From the NCBI RefSeq assembly GCF_023278565.1, contig NC_064678.1, forward strand, positions 558,001 to 622,000: a stretch of 64,000 nucleotides of DNA, in the 5' to 3' direction. Below are positions 1 to 11,583 of this stretch, in pieces. A program made the position numbers and the translations under genes. This DNA comes from Colletotrichum lupini. Lineage: Eukaryota; Ascomycota; Sordariomycetes; Glomerellales; Glomerellaceae. The first letter of the stretch is position 1. The number at the start of each line of letters is the position of its first letter. The notes under the pieces were generated by a model. The model saw only the letters and a program-made list of their open reading frames with translations. It was not told the origin of the DNA and did not search any database.

Positions 1-725
1 AGTGACATGGCAATAAACCTGTTCTGTGGTGCCTCTTGAGGTATCGCCATCATCTTTGACAAGGCGAAATCCCTCTGCTCTCTCACGCTCTCTAGGGATA
101 ACACCATCCGCACACCCCTTCCCAGTTGCTGTTGTCTGCGCATACTCGATCTGCCTACTGCAGTCTCCTGCAAGTCGCATGCAACGAGCTCCTCCCATCG
201 CTCCCTCCGGCCCAGTTTACACTCCTGGTTCGCAAGGAACCCGCGTCCGTGGCTCCAGCCCTTCTTCGGCCGTTCCCAACTTCCCATGTCACCTTGCCAT
301 GTCGCATCTCTCTTCCCAACTGCCGGCATCATACTGCTGACGCCTGGCCAAGCTGATCTTTTTCCTCTTCACAAGTAGCCTGTAGCTCTTTGCCTCTCCC
401 TCCTTCTCCTCGTACCCTTAAACTCGCACGTCCCACGTGCTCGCGCATTCTCTCCGTCATCCTGTGCCTGGAGACTGTTCTGAACTCTACCTCCCTCTTG
501 TCCTCGTCCCTCCTCCTCTTCTACACCTCCGTCTTTTCTCTTCTTCTCCATCCGCCGAACTGCCACTTGAGCGTCCGTGATCCGTCCCACCGTATCGTCA
601 CACCAGTATACCACTGCGCCATTGCCATCGATATCATCACCCACCCGCATTGCGAAACCCCGTCGCCTCTACCCCTCCATCTCCCAGTGTCACCCGGCGC
701 ATCGCCGCGACTCAATTGGCGCGCC
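1..725 (+). promoter_or_regulatory. Upstream region of the amino-acid permease gene
   Basis: No gene is supported here. Open frames in this stretch either lack an ATG or are compositional. From about 377 to 560 the plus strand is strongly pyrimidine-rich (runs of CTCC and TCTTC), a usual feature just upstream of highly transcribed filamentous-fungal genes and often around the transcription start. The permease start codon at 726 has a good context (gcgccATGg). The promoter role is inferred from composition and position only. Confidence 0.4.
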
Positions 726-2591
726 ATGGATAAAGATCTACGCCAACCCGAGCCCACGTCCAACGACAAGGGCTCCTCCGAGCTCGCTTTTGCCCGCGCC
801 GATGCCGAGACAGGAGGCTCCTCCGGCTTCAGCGCCTGGTTCGGCGGCCGCAACACAAAGGTCGGCCCGCGGATTGCGCCTCGCAAGGAGGGTGTCGGAG
901 AGGGCTCCGACAGCGAAGACAGCGCCGATGCTATCTTGACCAAGCAGCTTGCCGAGGAGAATAGTCATGCGATCAAATACAGGACGTGCAGCTGGCAGAA
1001 GACGGCCGGCCTGCTGTTTTCCGAGTACATTTGTCTGGTAAGTTTCCGTCTTGGGGGAGATCTGGCGCATGGCACATCGTGCTGACCGACAAAGGCCATC
1101 ATGAGTTTCCCGTGGTCATACAGTATTCTTGGCCTGGTGCCCGGCTTGATCCTCACTGCCGTCATCGCGCTCGTTGTGCTCTACACGTAAGTTCCGACTC
1201 CCTCGCCCAACTCGCCTCGACATGATACTGACTGCCCGTGTAGATCTTTGGTTCTTTGGCAATTCTGCATGAGACACCCCGAGGTTCGCGACGTCTGCGA
1301 TATCGGCCAGATGCTCTTCTGGGGAAAGACATGGGCCTGGTACGCTACGGCTGTCATGTTCATTCTGAACAACACTGTATGCCTCTTACTCCCGTCGACA
1401 ACATGGGTGCATTGCTAACACTACGTACGTAGTTCATCCAAGCTCTACACGTCCTCGTTGGCGCCAAGTACCTCAACACAATGACCGAATCCGACCCCGT
1501 CGTCTGCAGAACCGTCGTCTTCTCCATCGTCGTCACCATCATCTGCTGGCTCTGCTCGCTGCCTCGCACCTTCGACGCCCTTTCGAAAGCCGGAACCGCC
1601 TCCGCAGCCTTCACCTTCATCTCAGTGCTTCTGGCGACCATCTTTGCTGGCATTCAGGCGCATCCCGCCGGCTACGACCCCCGATCAACGTATGTCGATG
1701 AGACCACAGGCACTACAAAGACTGGCGGCGCCCCGATTGTCACGGCCATCCCCATTGCTGCCACGACTTTTGTTTCTGGAATGAATGCCTTCCTGAACAT
1801 CAGCTATACTTTCATCGGCCAAATCACGTTGCCCAGTTTCATTGCGGAGATGAAGGATCCTAGGTAAGTCTACAATCATACTCTTTTTTAGCATACATGC
1901 TAAGCCAGGTATAGGGATTTCCCCAAGGCTCTCTGGGCCGTGACCATTGGTGAGATCATCGTCTTCAGCATTGTCGGAGCTGTCGTCTACGCCTTCGTCG
2001 GAAACCAATACATGACGGCTCCCGCCTTCGGCTCCCTCGAGGAAGTCTATAAGAAGGTGTCCTTCTCCTTCATGATCCCGACTCTCGTCTTCCTCGGCGT
2101 CTTGTACGCCAGCGTTTCGGCTAGATTCCTCTTCTTCCGTCTCTTCAAGGGCACCAAGCACTTGCACGAGCACACCATTGTCGGCTGGGGTTCTTGGGCC
2201 ACCATTCTTCTTGCCTTGTGGCTTTTGGCGTTCTTGATTGCCGAACTTATCCCCTTCTTCTCTTCCCGTAAGTTTCGCTTGGTCAATGATCCAGAGTTTT
2301 CGCTAACTAGGTTCAGTGCTTTCCCTCATGTCCTCTCTGTTCGATTCATTCTTCGGCTTCATCTTCTGGGGCGTCGCCTACTTCCGCATGCGAGGTGCCG
2401 ATAATCGCGCCGGTGTCCCCAAGCCGGGAAAACTTGCCGATCTTACGACGATGGGTCTCAACATCATCATTATTCTCACCGGTCTTTTGTTCCTCACTGC
2501 CGGCACATACGCCAGTGTTGAAGGCATCATTGAAGAGTTTAGAGCGGGCACCGTCGGCAAGCCTTTTGGCTGTGCAAGCAACGGGCTTTGA
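726..2591 (+). CDS. AAAP-family amino-acid permease, six exons
   Basis: Predicted secondary transporter of amino acids in the plasma or vacuolar membrane (Aa_trans/AAAP superfamily, the group containing Neurospora Mtr). Exons read in frame at 726-1037, 1095-1186, 1244-1376, 1433-1863, 1915-2267 and 2317-2591, giving 531 residues; every intron is GT-AG and 50-58 nt. The first 100 or so residues are hydrophilic and acidic (a cytosolic tail with several Ser/Glu). About ten hydrophobic segments follow, for example around SFPWSYSILGLVPGLILTAV, the exon-4 segment VVFSIVVTIICWLCSLP, and the exon-5 segment IGEIIVFSIVGAVVYAFVG after the conserved-looking EMKDPRDFPKALW loop. ATG 726 is the first Met of the frame. 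Substrate cannot be read from sequence. The assignment to the family is by overall pattern, not by a search. Confidence 0.85.
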
Positions 2592-2851
2592 ACGGGCCCC
2601 AACATCAATTGTCTTTGTGCCATTGTAAAAGATTGACACATGACTTGGAGCGTCGCTGCATGCTCGTAAGCAATATTATAGGGGGTAGAGGAAGACTAAA
2701 GCAACGATACCATAGTGTTTATTATCACGTCCTTTTGGCTATAAACAGATCAAGACGCAGTTTCATGATCTTTTTTTCGACCTTTCACTAGCGATGTCGA
2801 CAATGATGGTCCCCGACATCAGGAGTGCACAAATAATCCACCTCATCAAAT
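2592..2851. other. Intergenic spacer 3' of the permease
   Basis: Probable 3' untranslated region of the permease followed by the insertion site of the MITE. No open frame or structure that I can support. Confidence 0.5.
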
Positions 2852-2859
2852 GCAACAGA

Positions 2860-2875
2860 CAGCGCTTATACCCAT
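2860..2875 (+). repeat. MITE left terminal inverted repeat
   Basis: Sixteen bases matching the right end perfectly in inverted orientation; preceded directly by the target duplicate GCAACAGA. Confidence 0.95.
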
Positions 2876-3008
2876 ACGAACAAATCAAATATGAACCTCA
2901 TATTTGATTGTTTGGCTGATTTCTCGCGCTATATTTAATTGTTTGACTTATTTGATGAATATTTGATTAATTTGCTAGAATTTCCTATAGCCCGTTTAGA
3001 GGTGTAAA

Positions 3009-3112
3009 TAGTGCAGTGGATTTTGCGCCGGAGCCGCCGGAATGTTTTCGGCGGGCCCCCTTTGATACCGGAGGTCCGGTGTTCGAATCCGGGTCCGGGC
3101 GGTCCCTTTTTT
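3009..3112 (+). promoter_or_regulatory. tRNA-like Pol III internal promoter and T-run inside the MITE
   Basis: Seen: TAGTGCAGTGG at 3009-3019 resembles an A box (consensus TRGYNNARNNGG); GTTCGAATCC at 3081-3090 is a near-perfect B box; six T residues at 3107-3112 form a Pol III terminator just downstream. Between the boxes is a strong hairpin (CCGCCG 3034-3039 with CGGCGG 3049-3054). The region does not fold into a canonical tRNA: I could not pair the acceptor and T arms properly. It is therefore more like the tRNA-related head of a SINE than a tRNA gene. Transcription is inferred. Confidence 0.55.
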
Positions 3113-3272
3113 ACCGTATTTTCTCGGTATATTATTGGTATATTCGGGCCCACCCTTAGATTCTAGATTTGATCAAATATACTAAATATATGGGCTAGAA
3201 TATTTGATTGTTTGACTTACTGAAATTCCTATACTTGACTGTTTGTTTGACTTATTTGTTTGATTGATTTGA

Positions 3273-3288
3273 ATGGGTATAAGCGCTG
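3273..3288 (-). repeat. MITE right terminal inverted repeat
   Basis: Perfect inverted match of the left end; followed directly by GCAACAGA at 3289-3296. Confidence 0.95.
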
Positions 3289-3296
3289 GCAACAGA

Positions 3297-3936
3297 TGCC
3301 ATCTAAAGTGCTTGTTCGCTCATCAAGAGGCCATGGAAGTCCCTCATTGCTATGCGAGCGGTGATACAATCATTGCTCATAAAGGCAAAGATGGCAAACG
3401 AACGAAACATTCGTGCGGATCCCACGTCAACTTGTCGTAAGCCCCCTTCGTGTTGAGTTTCTGTGAAAGCTTTTCTAGTTGGAAATTCGACCGCACAAGC
3501 ACCACCAGCATTCGAAAGTGCATATACCTCGGATCAAAAATGTCTCTAGTGCCGTCCTTAGACGAAAAACATCACCTCTCAGGCGCGTACATTGCCCTAT
3601 TGATGCCTGGGACACCAGACGCCACCCATTTCAAGCAGTGTGGCACTTAAGAATGGTTGAACATTGAAGTTTTGCCTCGAGGAATTGAAGAAGTTACTAA
3701 GTTGGATAATTTTGTGGTAGATACACCACCATCCCAAGCTTGTAGTCCTTTGAAGCAAATTGTTGCAAGCTCGAGCTCCAAAATCTTCGTTCGAATGACT
3801 TTAAACCAACGTGGTCAGACGATCCGCCTCGGATACGAGCACGGAGGTTTACGACGAATCCGGGGAGTATTAGCCGCCAGACATGGATGGATAGAATTCC
3901 ACACTGGACGGTCCGCCATACTTTGCCTGAAATGCT
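3297..3936. other. Unassigned spacer between MITE and first LTR element
   Basis: Ordinary base composition; short open frames on the plus strand (about 3479-3667 and 3657-3947) show no recognisable domain and are not called. It ends at TATAC (3937-3941), the target duplicate of the first LTR element. Confidence 0.4.
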
Positions 3937-3941
3937 TATAC

Positions 3942-4143
3942 TGTTAGTATCCCTATTATAGGGTAGTTAGTTCGAACCGTAGTTAACGAAGAGATTAATT
4001 AAACTATATAAATATCTACGTAAGTATAAAAAGGAGGTTCTAACCGTAAGTTAAGCTAGCTATAATAATTATAAATAGGGCCCCTAATTAGCCCCTGCGC
4101 AGTTAGTTATATACTATAGTTAAATTAAATTTCTAATTTAATA
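3942..4143 (-). repeat. LTR of Copia element 1 (3' LTR in element orientation)
   Basis: Begins TGTTAGTATCCC and is collinear over its whole length with 11096-11297. Nearly all differences are transitions; one apparent transversion lies near 3988. Its outer (left) end is the less mutated, its inner end is converted to TA-rich sequence. Confidence 0.92.
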
Positions 4144-5079
4144 CTAACTTTTTTTTTTTTTATCGATTTAACCGCTATAGTTAAAAGTATAATTCGACCT
4201 CAGGCCCGTTTACTAAGTCGTCTCCTTTTCCCCCTTTTTTTTACTTTTTTTATATAACTTATCCCTCTATTCGTATAGTAACTTTTTTACTATTTACGAA
4301 TTACTCTAATCCCTTATTTAGTACTACTTTTATAAAAGCGTTTACGAGGTTATTTTTATTATTAATTTAACGGATCTTAAATATCTCGCGCCTTTTATAT
4401 AATTACCTAAGGGCTATAATATTAATTATAAGCCTTTTTTCCTTTATTATTCTTAATTTAATAAGGTATTCGTATAATAAGTAGGAATTAGTATAAATAA
4501 CTATTAGAATAGGTAAAAAGCTAATTCGATTAGTAATCTTTTTTAGTATTATTAAAATCGCATAAGAAAGGTTAACGTTATTAACTATATTATATACCTT
4601 TAACGCTAGTATATTTCTTACTACTTATTTATTTTTAATTAACGAGTAGTAGATTATATTACTATATATAGTAAATTCGCTCTCGCTTATACTCTTATTA
4701 ACTAGGATAATAATATACCCTAATTACGAAATAAGGTCGTTATTATTTATAAATAACTTATTAATAAAGACGTAGAGCTTATTAATTATAAAGTTAATTA
4801 AGTAGTAAACGAGACCTCGATCGAGATTCGTTTATTATTATTTAAGCCGCTTATTAAGTACCTCGACGTCTCATTTAGTTAGATTTATAACTTACGTTAC
4901 CTTAGCGTAGTTAAAAATTATTTTAAGTTAATAAATACTTATAATATATACCCCTCGCGCGAGCTTAGCTTTATATTACTTTTTAACGTTAGTTATATTT
5001 AAATTAATAAAGTTAATTTTCTCGCCCTACCCCTTTTATTAAAAAACGACGGTTTCCTTTTTAATTATAAAAATCCTAT

Positions 5080-6960
5080 CGTTAAATACTAGGGGGGTAT
5101 TTATTATAAAGACCTCTTTTAGCTTTATTATAAAGCCCGCTTTTTAAAGCTCCTTATCCTCCTTTTTTATAAAGTTAATATTAAATAGGCTTAATATATT
5201 ATTAGTTTATATTTTAACGATCCTAAATTAGTTACTTTTATACTCCGCGATTAGTAAGTATAGGTTATACGTAGAGGTAATTATTAATAGTTAATTAATA
5301 TAAAAATCGTAGTAAGTAGCTTATTAATAAGTGCCCGATTTTACGAGCCTATATAGTAACTTAAGTACTTTAATAATCGTGCTTTCTAAGTACTTACTAG
5401 CTATTTCTTTTAGTAAATAGGCTAGGATTTTCCTTATAAGCCCTATGGCCGATTAGGTATAGGCCTAGGTAATATTACGGCTCTAAATCTCGTATCCCTT
5501 CTTCTATAGCGATATTATTAATACTATTATTAATCGTTAGCTATAGCGCTATATAGTAGGCGATTATATAAGTAGCGTCGCTTTTTCGATATTACTATAC
5601 CCCTAAATTACGTATTTAGACTTCTTACACGGCTAGGGTATTCTTTTCTTTTTAATTTTACGAACTATTTATAATTTAAATATATAGAGGTTTATATATT
5701 TTTTAGAGTTATATAGGATAAATTAATAGACCCCTCGATTATAAAGAGTGTTTATTTTAATAAGATCTAATCCCTTATATAGTTTTTTAGTAGTTATAAT
5801 TATACCTTCTTTACGTAGTTTAACCGCTAGCTCAAAATCGGTTTTCTCTTTTATTATATAAAAGGCATTAATTACCTCGTTATTAGTAATAAATTGCCGC
5901 GTTAGGGCTTACTATCGTAGTCTTTTATAACGTCTTATTAGTAGTATTAGTACCCTTTTAATAATTTCCTTTTCCTCGTTATCTATTAGTATTATTATAA
6001 CGATTTTGTTAAGGATAATTTTTTATACCTCTACTACGGGTTATATAGTTTCCCTTAGCTCTTTTTCTTTTTATAAATTAGAAATTATTTCGTTAGGATT
6101 TATATAATATGGTCTAACTACTATAATTAATATTTTAAGTAGCTAGTTATAATCTCTTATGACTATATAAGAGCGCTCGTTAACGGAAACTAATTTATAT
6201 AGCTTAGCTTATTATTAAGTAATTTTGCGCTATATTCGTATATCCGAATTTAGTAGTATATTTAGATTATCCTTTATATTGGGCCTATTATATATAGTAA
6301 TTACTTTATTAACTTATTTTCTTATGCTTATTTTACGTAGTGCCCGTATTACTTTTTTAATTACTTAGGCTCGTTAGCTTATACTTAGTAACGGTAGCGA
6401 GGCTAAGGTCGTTCTTAGATATATTCTAAATATTAATAGTGTTAGTATAAGTCCGTTGGGCCTTATAGTATTGTTATAGTATTTAAGTGCTATTTAGAGG
6501 TATTCGTTATTAATAGAATCTAGATTTTTCTTTTTGATAATTTTAAATGCCTTTTTTAACTACTAGTATGCCCTTTTTACTTTTTTAATACTATAGTACG
6601 CTTTAATAAGTACGATTTTTAGTTATATACCGTAAGCTATTATATTATCCTTAAATTCTACTAACTTAAAGCTAGTATTAGCGTCGGTTCTAATGCCGTT
6701 TAGCGGTCCCTAGTATATATCAATCTAGCTTTTTCGCAAGGCTACTTATACTATCTTTATTTATAAATCCTAGAAGAATTACCCTATTTAGAAGGATGTA
6801 GCTACGTTAATTATATATAATACTAGCTAACTATTTAAATAGAAGATATTAACGACGATTTCCTAGTTAAAGTTAAGCTTATTACGTAATTTAAACTTAA
6901 ATTTGCGTAGGCTCTGCGTATTTATTTAGTATTAGTAATACACTTTTATTAACTACTTTA
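5080..6960 (-). pseudogene. Degraded Copia pol (integrase and reverse transcriptase)
   Basis: Reading the minus strand through stops, 6462-6407 gives RPNGLILTLLIFRIYLRTT, which matches the shape of the integrase-linked segment common in fungal Copia polyproteins. Further along, about 5380-5190, comes a recognisable RT palm: a YRLVKSGTYWW-like stretch where family members have a YG-x-x-EAGTHWW type motif, then TSTYNLYLLI. The expected Q-T-D-D active-site block is present as stop-T-N-N (Asn codons at 5198-5203). Both catalytic aspartates are Asn codons, as G-to-A change in a TpG context predicts. The polyprotein is non-functional. Family knowledge is from memory; only the observed translation is given. 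Confidence 0.75.
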
Positions 6961-9900
6961 GCGCCCCTATTTCGATATTATTATTACTTAATTACTTTAG
7001 GAGGTTATATAGCCTCGTAACTAACGGGTACCTAAATCTTTAGTATAGTCTTTTAAGCTTACTTTCTATTAAGTAATTAATTAATTTCGTATTATTAGTA
7101 AGCTTTATAAACGCATACCCCTATTATCGTTCGACTATCTCGAAGTACTTACTACTAGAGATTCTATTCCTCGTATTATTAAATATAATACCTAGTCGAT
7201 TTATATTTTTTAAATATAAGAGAAATAGGGTATTAATAAGTAAAATATAAAAGGTTATCGTTTTAAAGTGCGTTTCTACTTCTATTATACCTAGGGCGAC
7301 GATTTCTTTACCTAGGCTAAAACTAATCCTTATAATACCTGCTATTAATATATTAAGTATTACTAGCGCGATCTTTTATAGCGCTTAGAATTACCCTTTT
7401 CTTCTAATTAATTATTATAATACCTTAATATCTAGGATAATTTTATAAAAATCGTTTAGGCTATACCTTTTACTTACATAGAATGCCTATATAAGCTTAT
7501 TATTTAAGGGATTTAAGTAGTATAAAAAGGACCCCTTTAGCTACCCCTAGATATGCTTAGTACTATATTCTTTTTTTTTAAATATTAAGAAAGAGAGCGT
7601 TTTCTTTTTAATTATTAAGAGAATAGGCTTCGGCTCTATTAAATTCGCCCTTTTAGCTACCTCTATATTTATTATCTAAAGGACTTTCCCTTACTATTTA
7701 TAGATAAAAGCCTACTTATTAAGAGCTTTTACTACCCTTTATTTATTTAGCCTCGTATATCTTTTAAAAGCTAACGGGGTAAAAAAAGAGTAGTTAATAT
7801 TATCGATTTTATTATAATCTAATTCGTTAGTATAGGGGGTGAGATCTTCTTTATTTTCTAAATTTCTTATAGGGGGTATATATTTTAAGCCGCTACTTTA
7901 GCTACCGTCGCTAGGTTCCGTACCCCCGGATCTGCCCTTATATATAACAAGGAATTAGTTAAACTAACCAGGGCTAGTTTTATTATTTACTACCCTCGAC
8001 TTTTTATACTATTTATACGATTTAGTACGCTCTTCCTCAGAGTAGTTACTTAACTAATATCTATCCTTTTTATAAATATAATATTACTTCTTTTATTACC
8101 CTATTTATAAGTTAAATCTCTACTTATTTAATAAATCTAGGCCTTTTTACTAGCGATTGCTATATTTAGCCTCTTTTTTTTTCTTATTATACGTTTAATT
8201 AACTTAATATTATTAATAAGGGCCGTCGTACGCTTAGAGGTAGGTTTAGTACGGTATTCTTATTTTAATATTAAAGCTAGATTTTAGTTTAAAATAGAGC
8301 GTCTTGTAGTTTTTGGGTGCCTAGTATAGGGTGATTTTTATTTTCATTATACGCTAGACTACGGTATAAAAATATTTAACTTTCCGCTTATTTATCCCCT
8401 TATTTAACTAGGTTTTTACTAACTTATTAATTCGATTAATAAGCTTTTTAAGGATTTTTACTCGCAATTTACCCTCTATTATCCTAGCTATAGATATAAA
8501 AAAAATCGCTCGTAGCTTAAATAAGAGCTTTAGGTTTTTATTATAGGTCTCGAAGCGGCTTTAAATTACGTTAATTATACTAAGAAAGTTATTTTAATTA
8601 AGATTACGTACCGCTTCGTAATAGTAATTAGAGGCTTTATTTATAAATACGATATTAATTACCGAATAATACTAATATTCCCTAATTCCGACTTTTTTAT
8701 AATAATCGTAAAATATTATTAGGGTTTTTTATAAGACCTTATACTTCTCCTTAGAATATAATTTCTTTTTTAAAAAGATTTTTTTAAGGTCTGTGAATTG
8801 CTTTATATTTATTATTAAATTTTCGGTTTTTATATACGATCCCTACGTCGCTGCGTATTATTAATAACTTTAGGTCGTTTACTTCTTTTTTTATTAGCTA
8901 ATTAGCGCCGAATTTTATATTAGTAATAGTAATAAGTTATAAATTAAAATAAGCAGAATCGTTAATTATCGTATTTTTAATACTATATTTTACCCTAGTA
9001 TATCCTTTTATAATAATAGATTTCTATTAGTAATTATAGGGAGGAAATCTAAGTCGTTTACTTTTTTTTTAAATTCGTTAAAGCGATTATACGCTCTATC
9101 GACCTATACTTAGTTCTATAATACGAATTCCTTTTTTATAATTATCGCTACTAATATTTTATATAGCTCTTGCGATTATAATTACGCTAATAATACCCCT
9201 TACCTATAGAGGAATCTATTAATAGCTTTTATAATTCCTAAGCTTACGCTCGCGAACTATTTATCTAGTTAGTAGCTAAAGTTATTTACGATTTTATAGA
9301 ATAGGGGTTGCCCCTATAGCCCCTTTTTTTTATAAACTTTAGTTAAATAAATTAATACTACGTTAATTTACTCGCCGTTAGGCTAATCCGCAATTTTATA
9401 TATTTACGTCCTCTAATAGTCCGGGTTAATATTTACCTACTTATAAGGGATTAGGATTCTATCTAAGATCGGGTTTCGTTCTTTTTTTTTTTACCCTAAC
9501 TTACTAAGGGTCGTGCTCTAACTTATACTTATATTAGTAATTACTAATATATTTAATTTTAATAAAAATATATTTAATCCGCGCACTAGTCGTAATAAAT
9601 CCATACTTTTACTACTTAACGAATTTATTAAGGTCTAAAAGATTTTTATTTTTTTTTATTATCTCGCTACTACTCTCGTTTTTATTATTTTTAGTAATTA
9701 CTATTACCCTTTTAAATTACTAGTTATTATACTTATTAGGATCTTCCTTTTTATTTAGTATAAAAGGTAGGTTTTAATAGTTCTTTTTTATAATAGTAGT
9801 AGTAGACGTTTATATTACTATAAGAAGATATAATAATTAGTCTTAGGATCTTTACTAGTTACTAATTTCTGCTATTCTATATATTTCTAGCTTCTTAAGC

Positions 9901-11095
9901 CTCGTACTCTTTATAATCTCTAAATAGCTTCTTTTTTTAACTTACCTCCTTTAGGGCAGTATTTTATAAAAATAGTTAAAAATAAATACCGGGCGGCTCG
10001 TAAAAAAGCTATATAAGCTATTAAGAACTATATAGGCCGTTAAATACGGTTAACGAAGTTATACCCTCTTTTTTATAAAATTATATATTTTAAGGACTTA
10101 TTAAAAATGCCTACTTATTACTCGTACGAAATAGGGTTAAATACTTTAGAAATCTTATTTTTTACGGCCTCTTAGTACCCTATTTTATATCTTTTAAATA
10201 GTTTTTTTCGTAGCTTAATTATAGTTAGGTAATTATCGTTTATTAGCGATCCCTTTTATTATTTAATTAATTTCTCAAAATTAGTAATTTTATACTAAGA
10301 GCTAATATAAAAAGAAGCCCTTAAGCGGCCCTTTAGAAAATTCTTTTTTTTTCCCCTTAAATCCTCGTCTTTTTAACTTTTTTTTAAATTAATAATAACT
10401 TTAGCGAGAGGTCGTAGGACTACTTTAAAATAGCTACCTTCTTTTTAAATTAATCTCTAAGATTTATAATACTCTTAGCTCGATACTATTAGGACTTTTA
10501 AATCCCCTTTTCTTTTATTAAACCGTCCTTTATATTATATTCTTAAGTAATACCCGGGGGGTAGTTAAGGGAGCTATAAAAAAGTTATTTAAATCGTAAG
10601 CTTAAAGTCGTATTTATAAAATCTTTATAATAATAGACTTTCTTATATACTATAAATCTCTTAGCTTAATAACTCCTATAAGGTTACTTTTATTACTAAA
10701 TAAGAATATTTATATTTAGAGATCCTTTTTTTTAATTACGCAGTACTTTTTTATATTATACTTTTATTAATTTAACTAGTTAATTTCTAATTACGGGCCG
10801 GCTATAGAAAAGTTATTTAATAAAAAAGCTACTTAGGGTAATAATAAAAGGCTAGTTACTTAAGCAGTTCCGTTAATTAACGTAGTTTAATATAATAAAC
10901 GTCGACCTTTTATAAGTAATAAAGGGCTACGATTACTTAATTCCGTATAGTATTTAAAAATCGCCTCTTTTTTTATTTACTTTTATAAAGTTAATTAGTA
11001 CGAATCTCTTATTTTATATAGTATTAAAAAGTCGTCTCTTTTATATAGTAAAATACCTTACCGATCTATAATAGTAGAATTTAATTACTAATTAG

Positions 11096-11297
11096 TATTA
11101 ATATCCCTATTATAAAGTAATTAGTTCGAACCGTAGTTAAGGAAGAGATTAATTAAACTATATAAATATCTACGTAGGTATAAAAAGGAGGTTCTAACCG
11201 TAAGTTAGGCTAGCTACGATAATCGTAAATAGGGCCCCTAATTGGCCCCTGCGCAGTCGGCTGTATGCCGCGGTCGAATTAGACTTCTAATCCGACA
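11096..11297 (-). repeat. LTR of Copia element 1 (5' LTR in element orientation)
   Basis: The inner end reads TATTAATATCCC (mutated from TGTTAGTATCCC as kept in the other copy). The outer end keeps GC-rich sequence ending CCGACA, where the left copy has TTTAATA. Followed by TATAC. Confidence 0.92.
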
Positions 11298-11302
11298 TAT
11301 AC

Positions 11303-11583
11303 TTCCCATCCCACACTTTCACGTTCGGCTACTCACAGCTCCGTGGAGAGGTGTACACAAGCTGTAGGCAGCGGCAAAGCTAATTGCCCGGGCTTTTGTG
11401 TGTCTACCTTCCGTTCACTTATTTATCTGTGTTTTGCGCGAATGTGAGAATCAGACTCAAACATCTTGCGGCAACTGGCCTCTCGCTCCACCATTTCTCC
11501 TTCACCCAGCTCACCAGCCAGCACTTCGGCTCTTTCCCAAGTCGTAAAATTGGAATCGTCGTATTGAAGAGGTCTTTGTCGAA
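11303..11583. other. Spacer between Copia element 1 and the P450 remnant
   Basis: Return to normal composition immediately beyond the target duplicate. It probably held the promoter of the decayed P450 gene; I see no specific site. Confidence 0.4.

Larger units (their letters stand above)
2860..3288. mobile_element. hAT-type MITE with perfect TIRs and 8-bp TSD
   Basis: A 429-bp element. Its left end (2860-2875) reads CAGCGCTTATACCCAT and its right end (3273-3288) is the exact reverse complement, ATGGGTATAAGCGCTG. The same 8 bases, GCAACAGA, lie immediately outside both ends (2852-2859 and 3289-3296), a target-site duplication. An 8-bp duplication and ends beginning CAG are the known signature of the hAT superfamily. 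There is no transposase frame, so this is a non-autonomous element. Arms of AT-rich repeats (variants of TTTGATTGTTTGACTTATTTG) flank a GC-rich core at about 2990-3112 that looks tRNA-like. Confidence 0.93.
3942..11297 (-). mobile_element. Full-length RIP-mutated Ty1/Copia-like retrotransposon
   Basis: A 7,356-bp element bounded by two 202-bp LTRs (3942-4143 and 11096-11297) and the target duplicate TATAC on both sides (3937-3941, 11298-11302). The interior is extremely AT-rich, full of TA, keeps CG, and is riddled with stops, as expected after RIP. On the minus strand the degraded translation still shows an integrase tail and, further downstream, a reverse transcriptase. The order integrase then RT is the Ty1/Copia order. 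A poly-A/G tract next to the left LTR (minus strand, about 4144-4165) could be the polypurine tract, in keeping with minus orientation. No intact frame remains. Confidence 0.9.

Noticed and set aside
2990..3100. A functional tRNA gene
   Set aside because: B box and terminator are good, but the acceptor, D and T arms do not pair into a cloverleaf, and the boxes sit inside a MITE.
3942..11297. AT-rich block as a centromere or mitochondrial insert
   Set aside because: Exact LTR pairs, a 5-bp target duplication and recognisable degraded pol explain it; the same holds for the other two AT-rich blocks.
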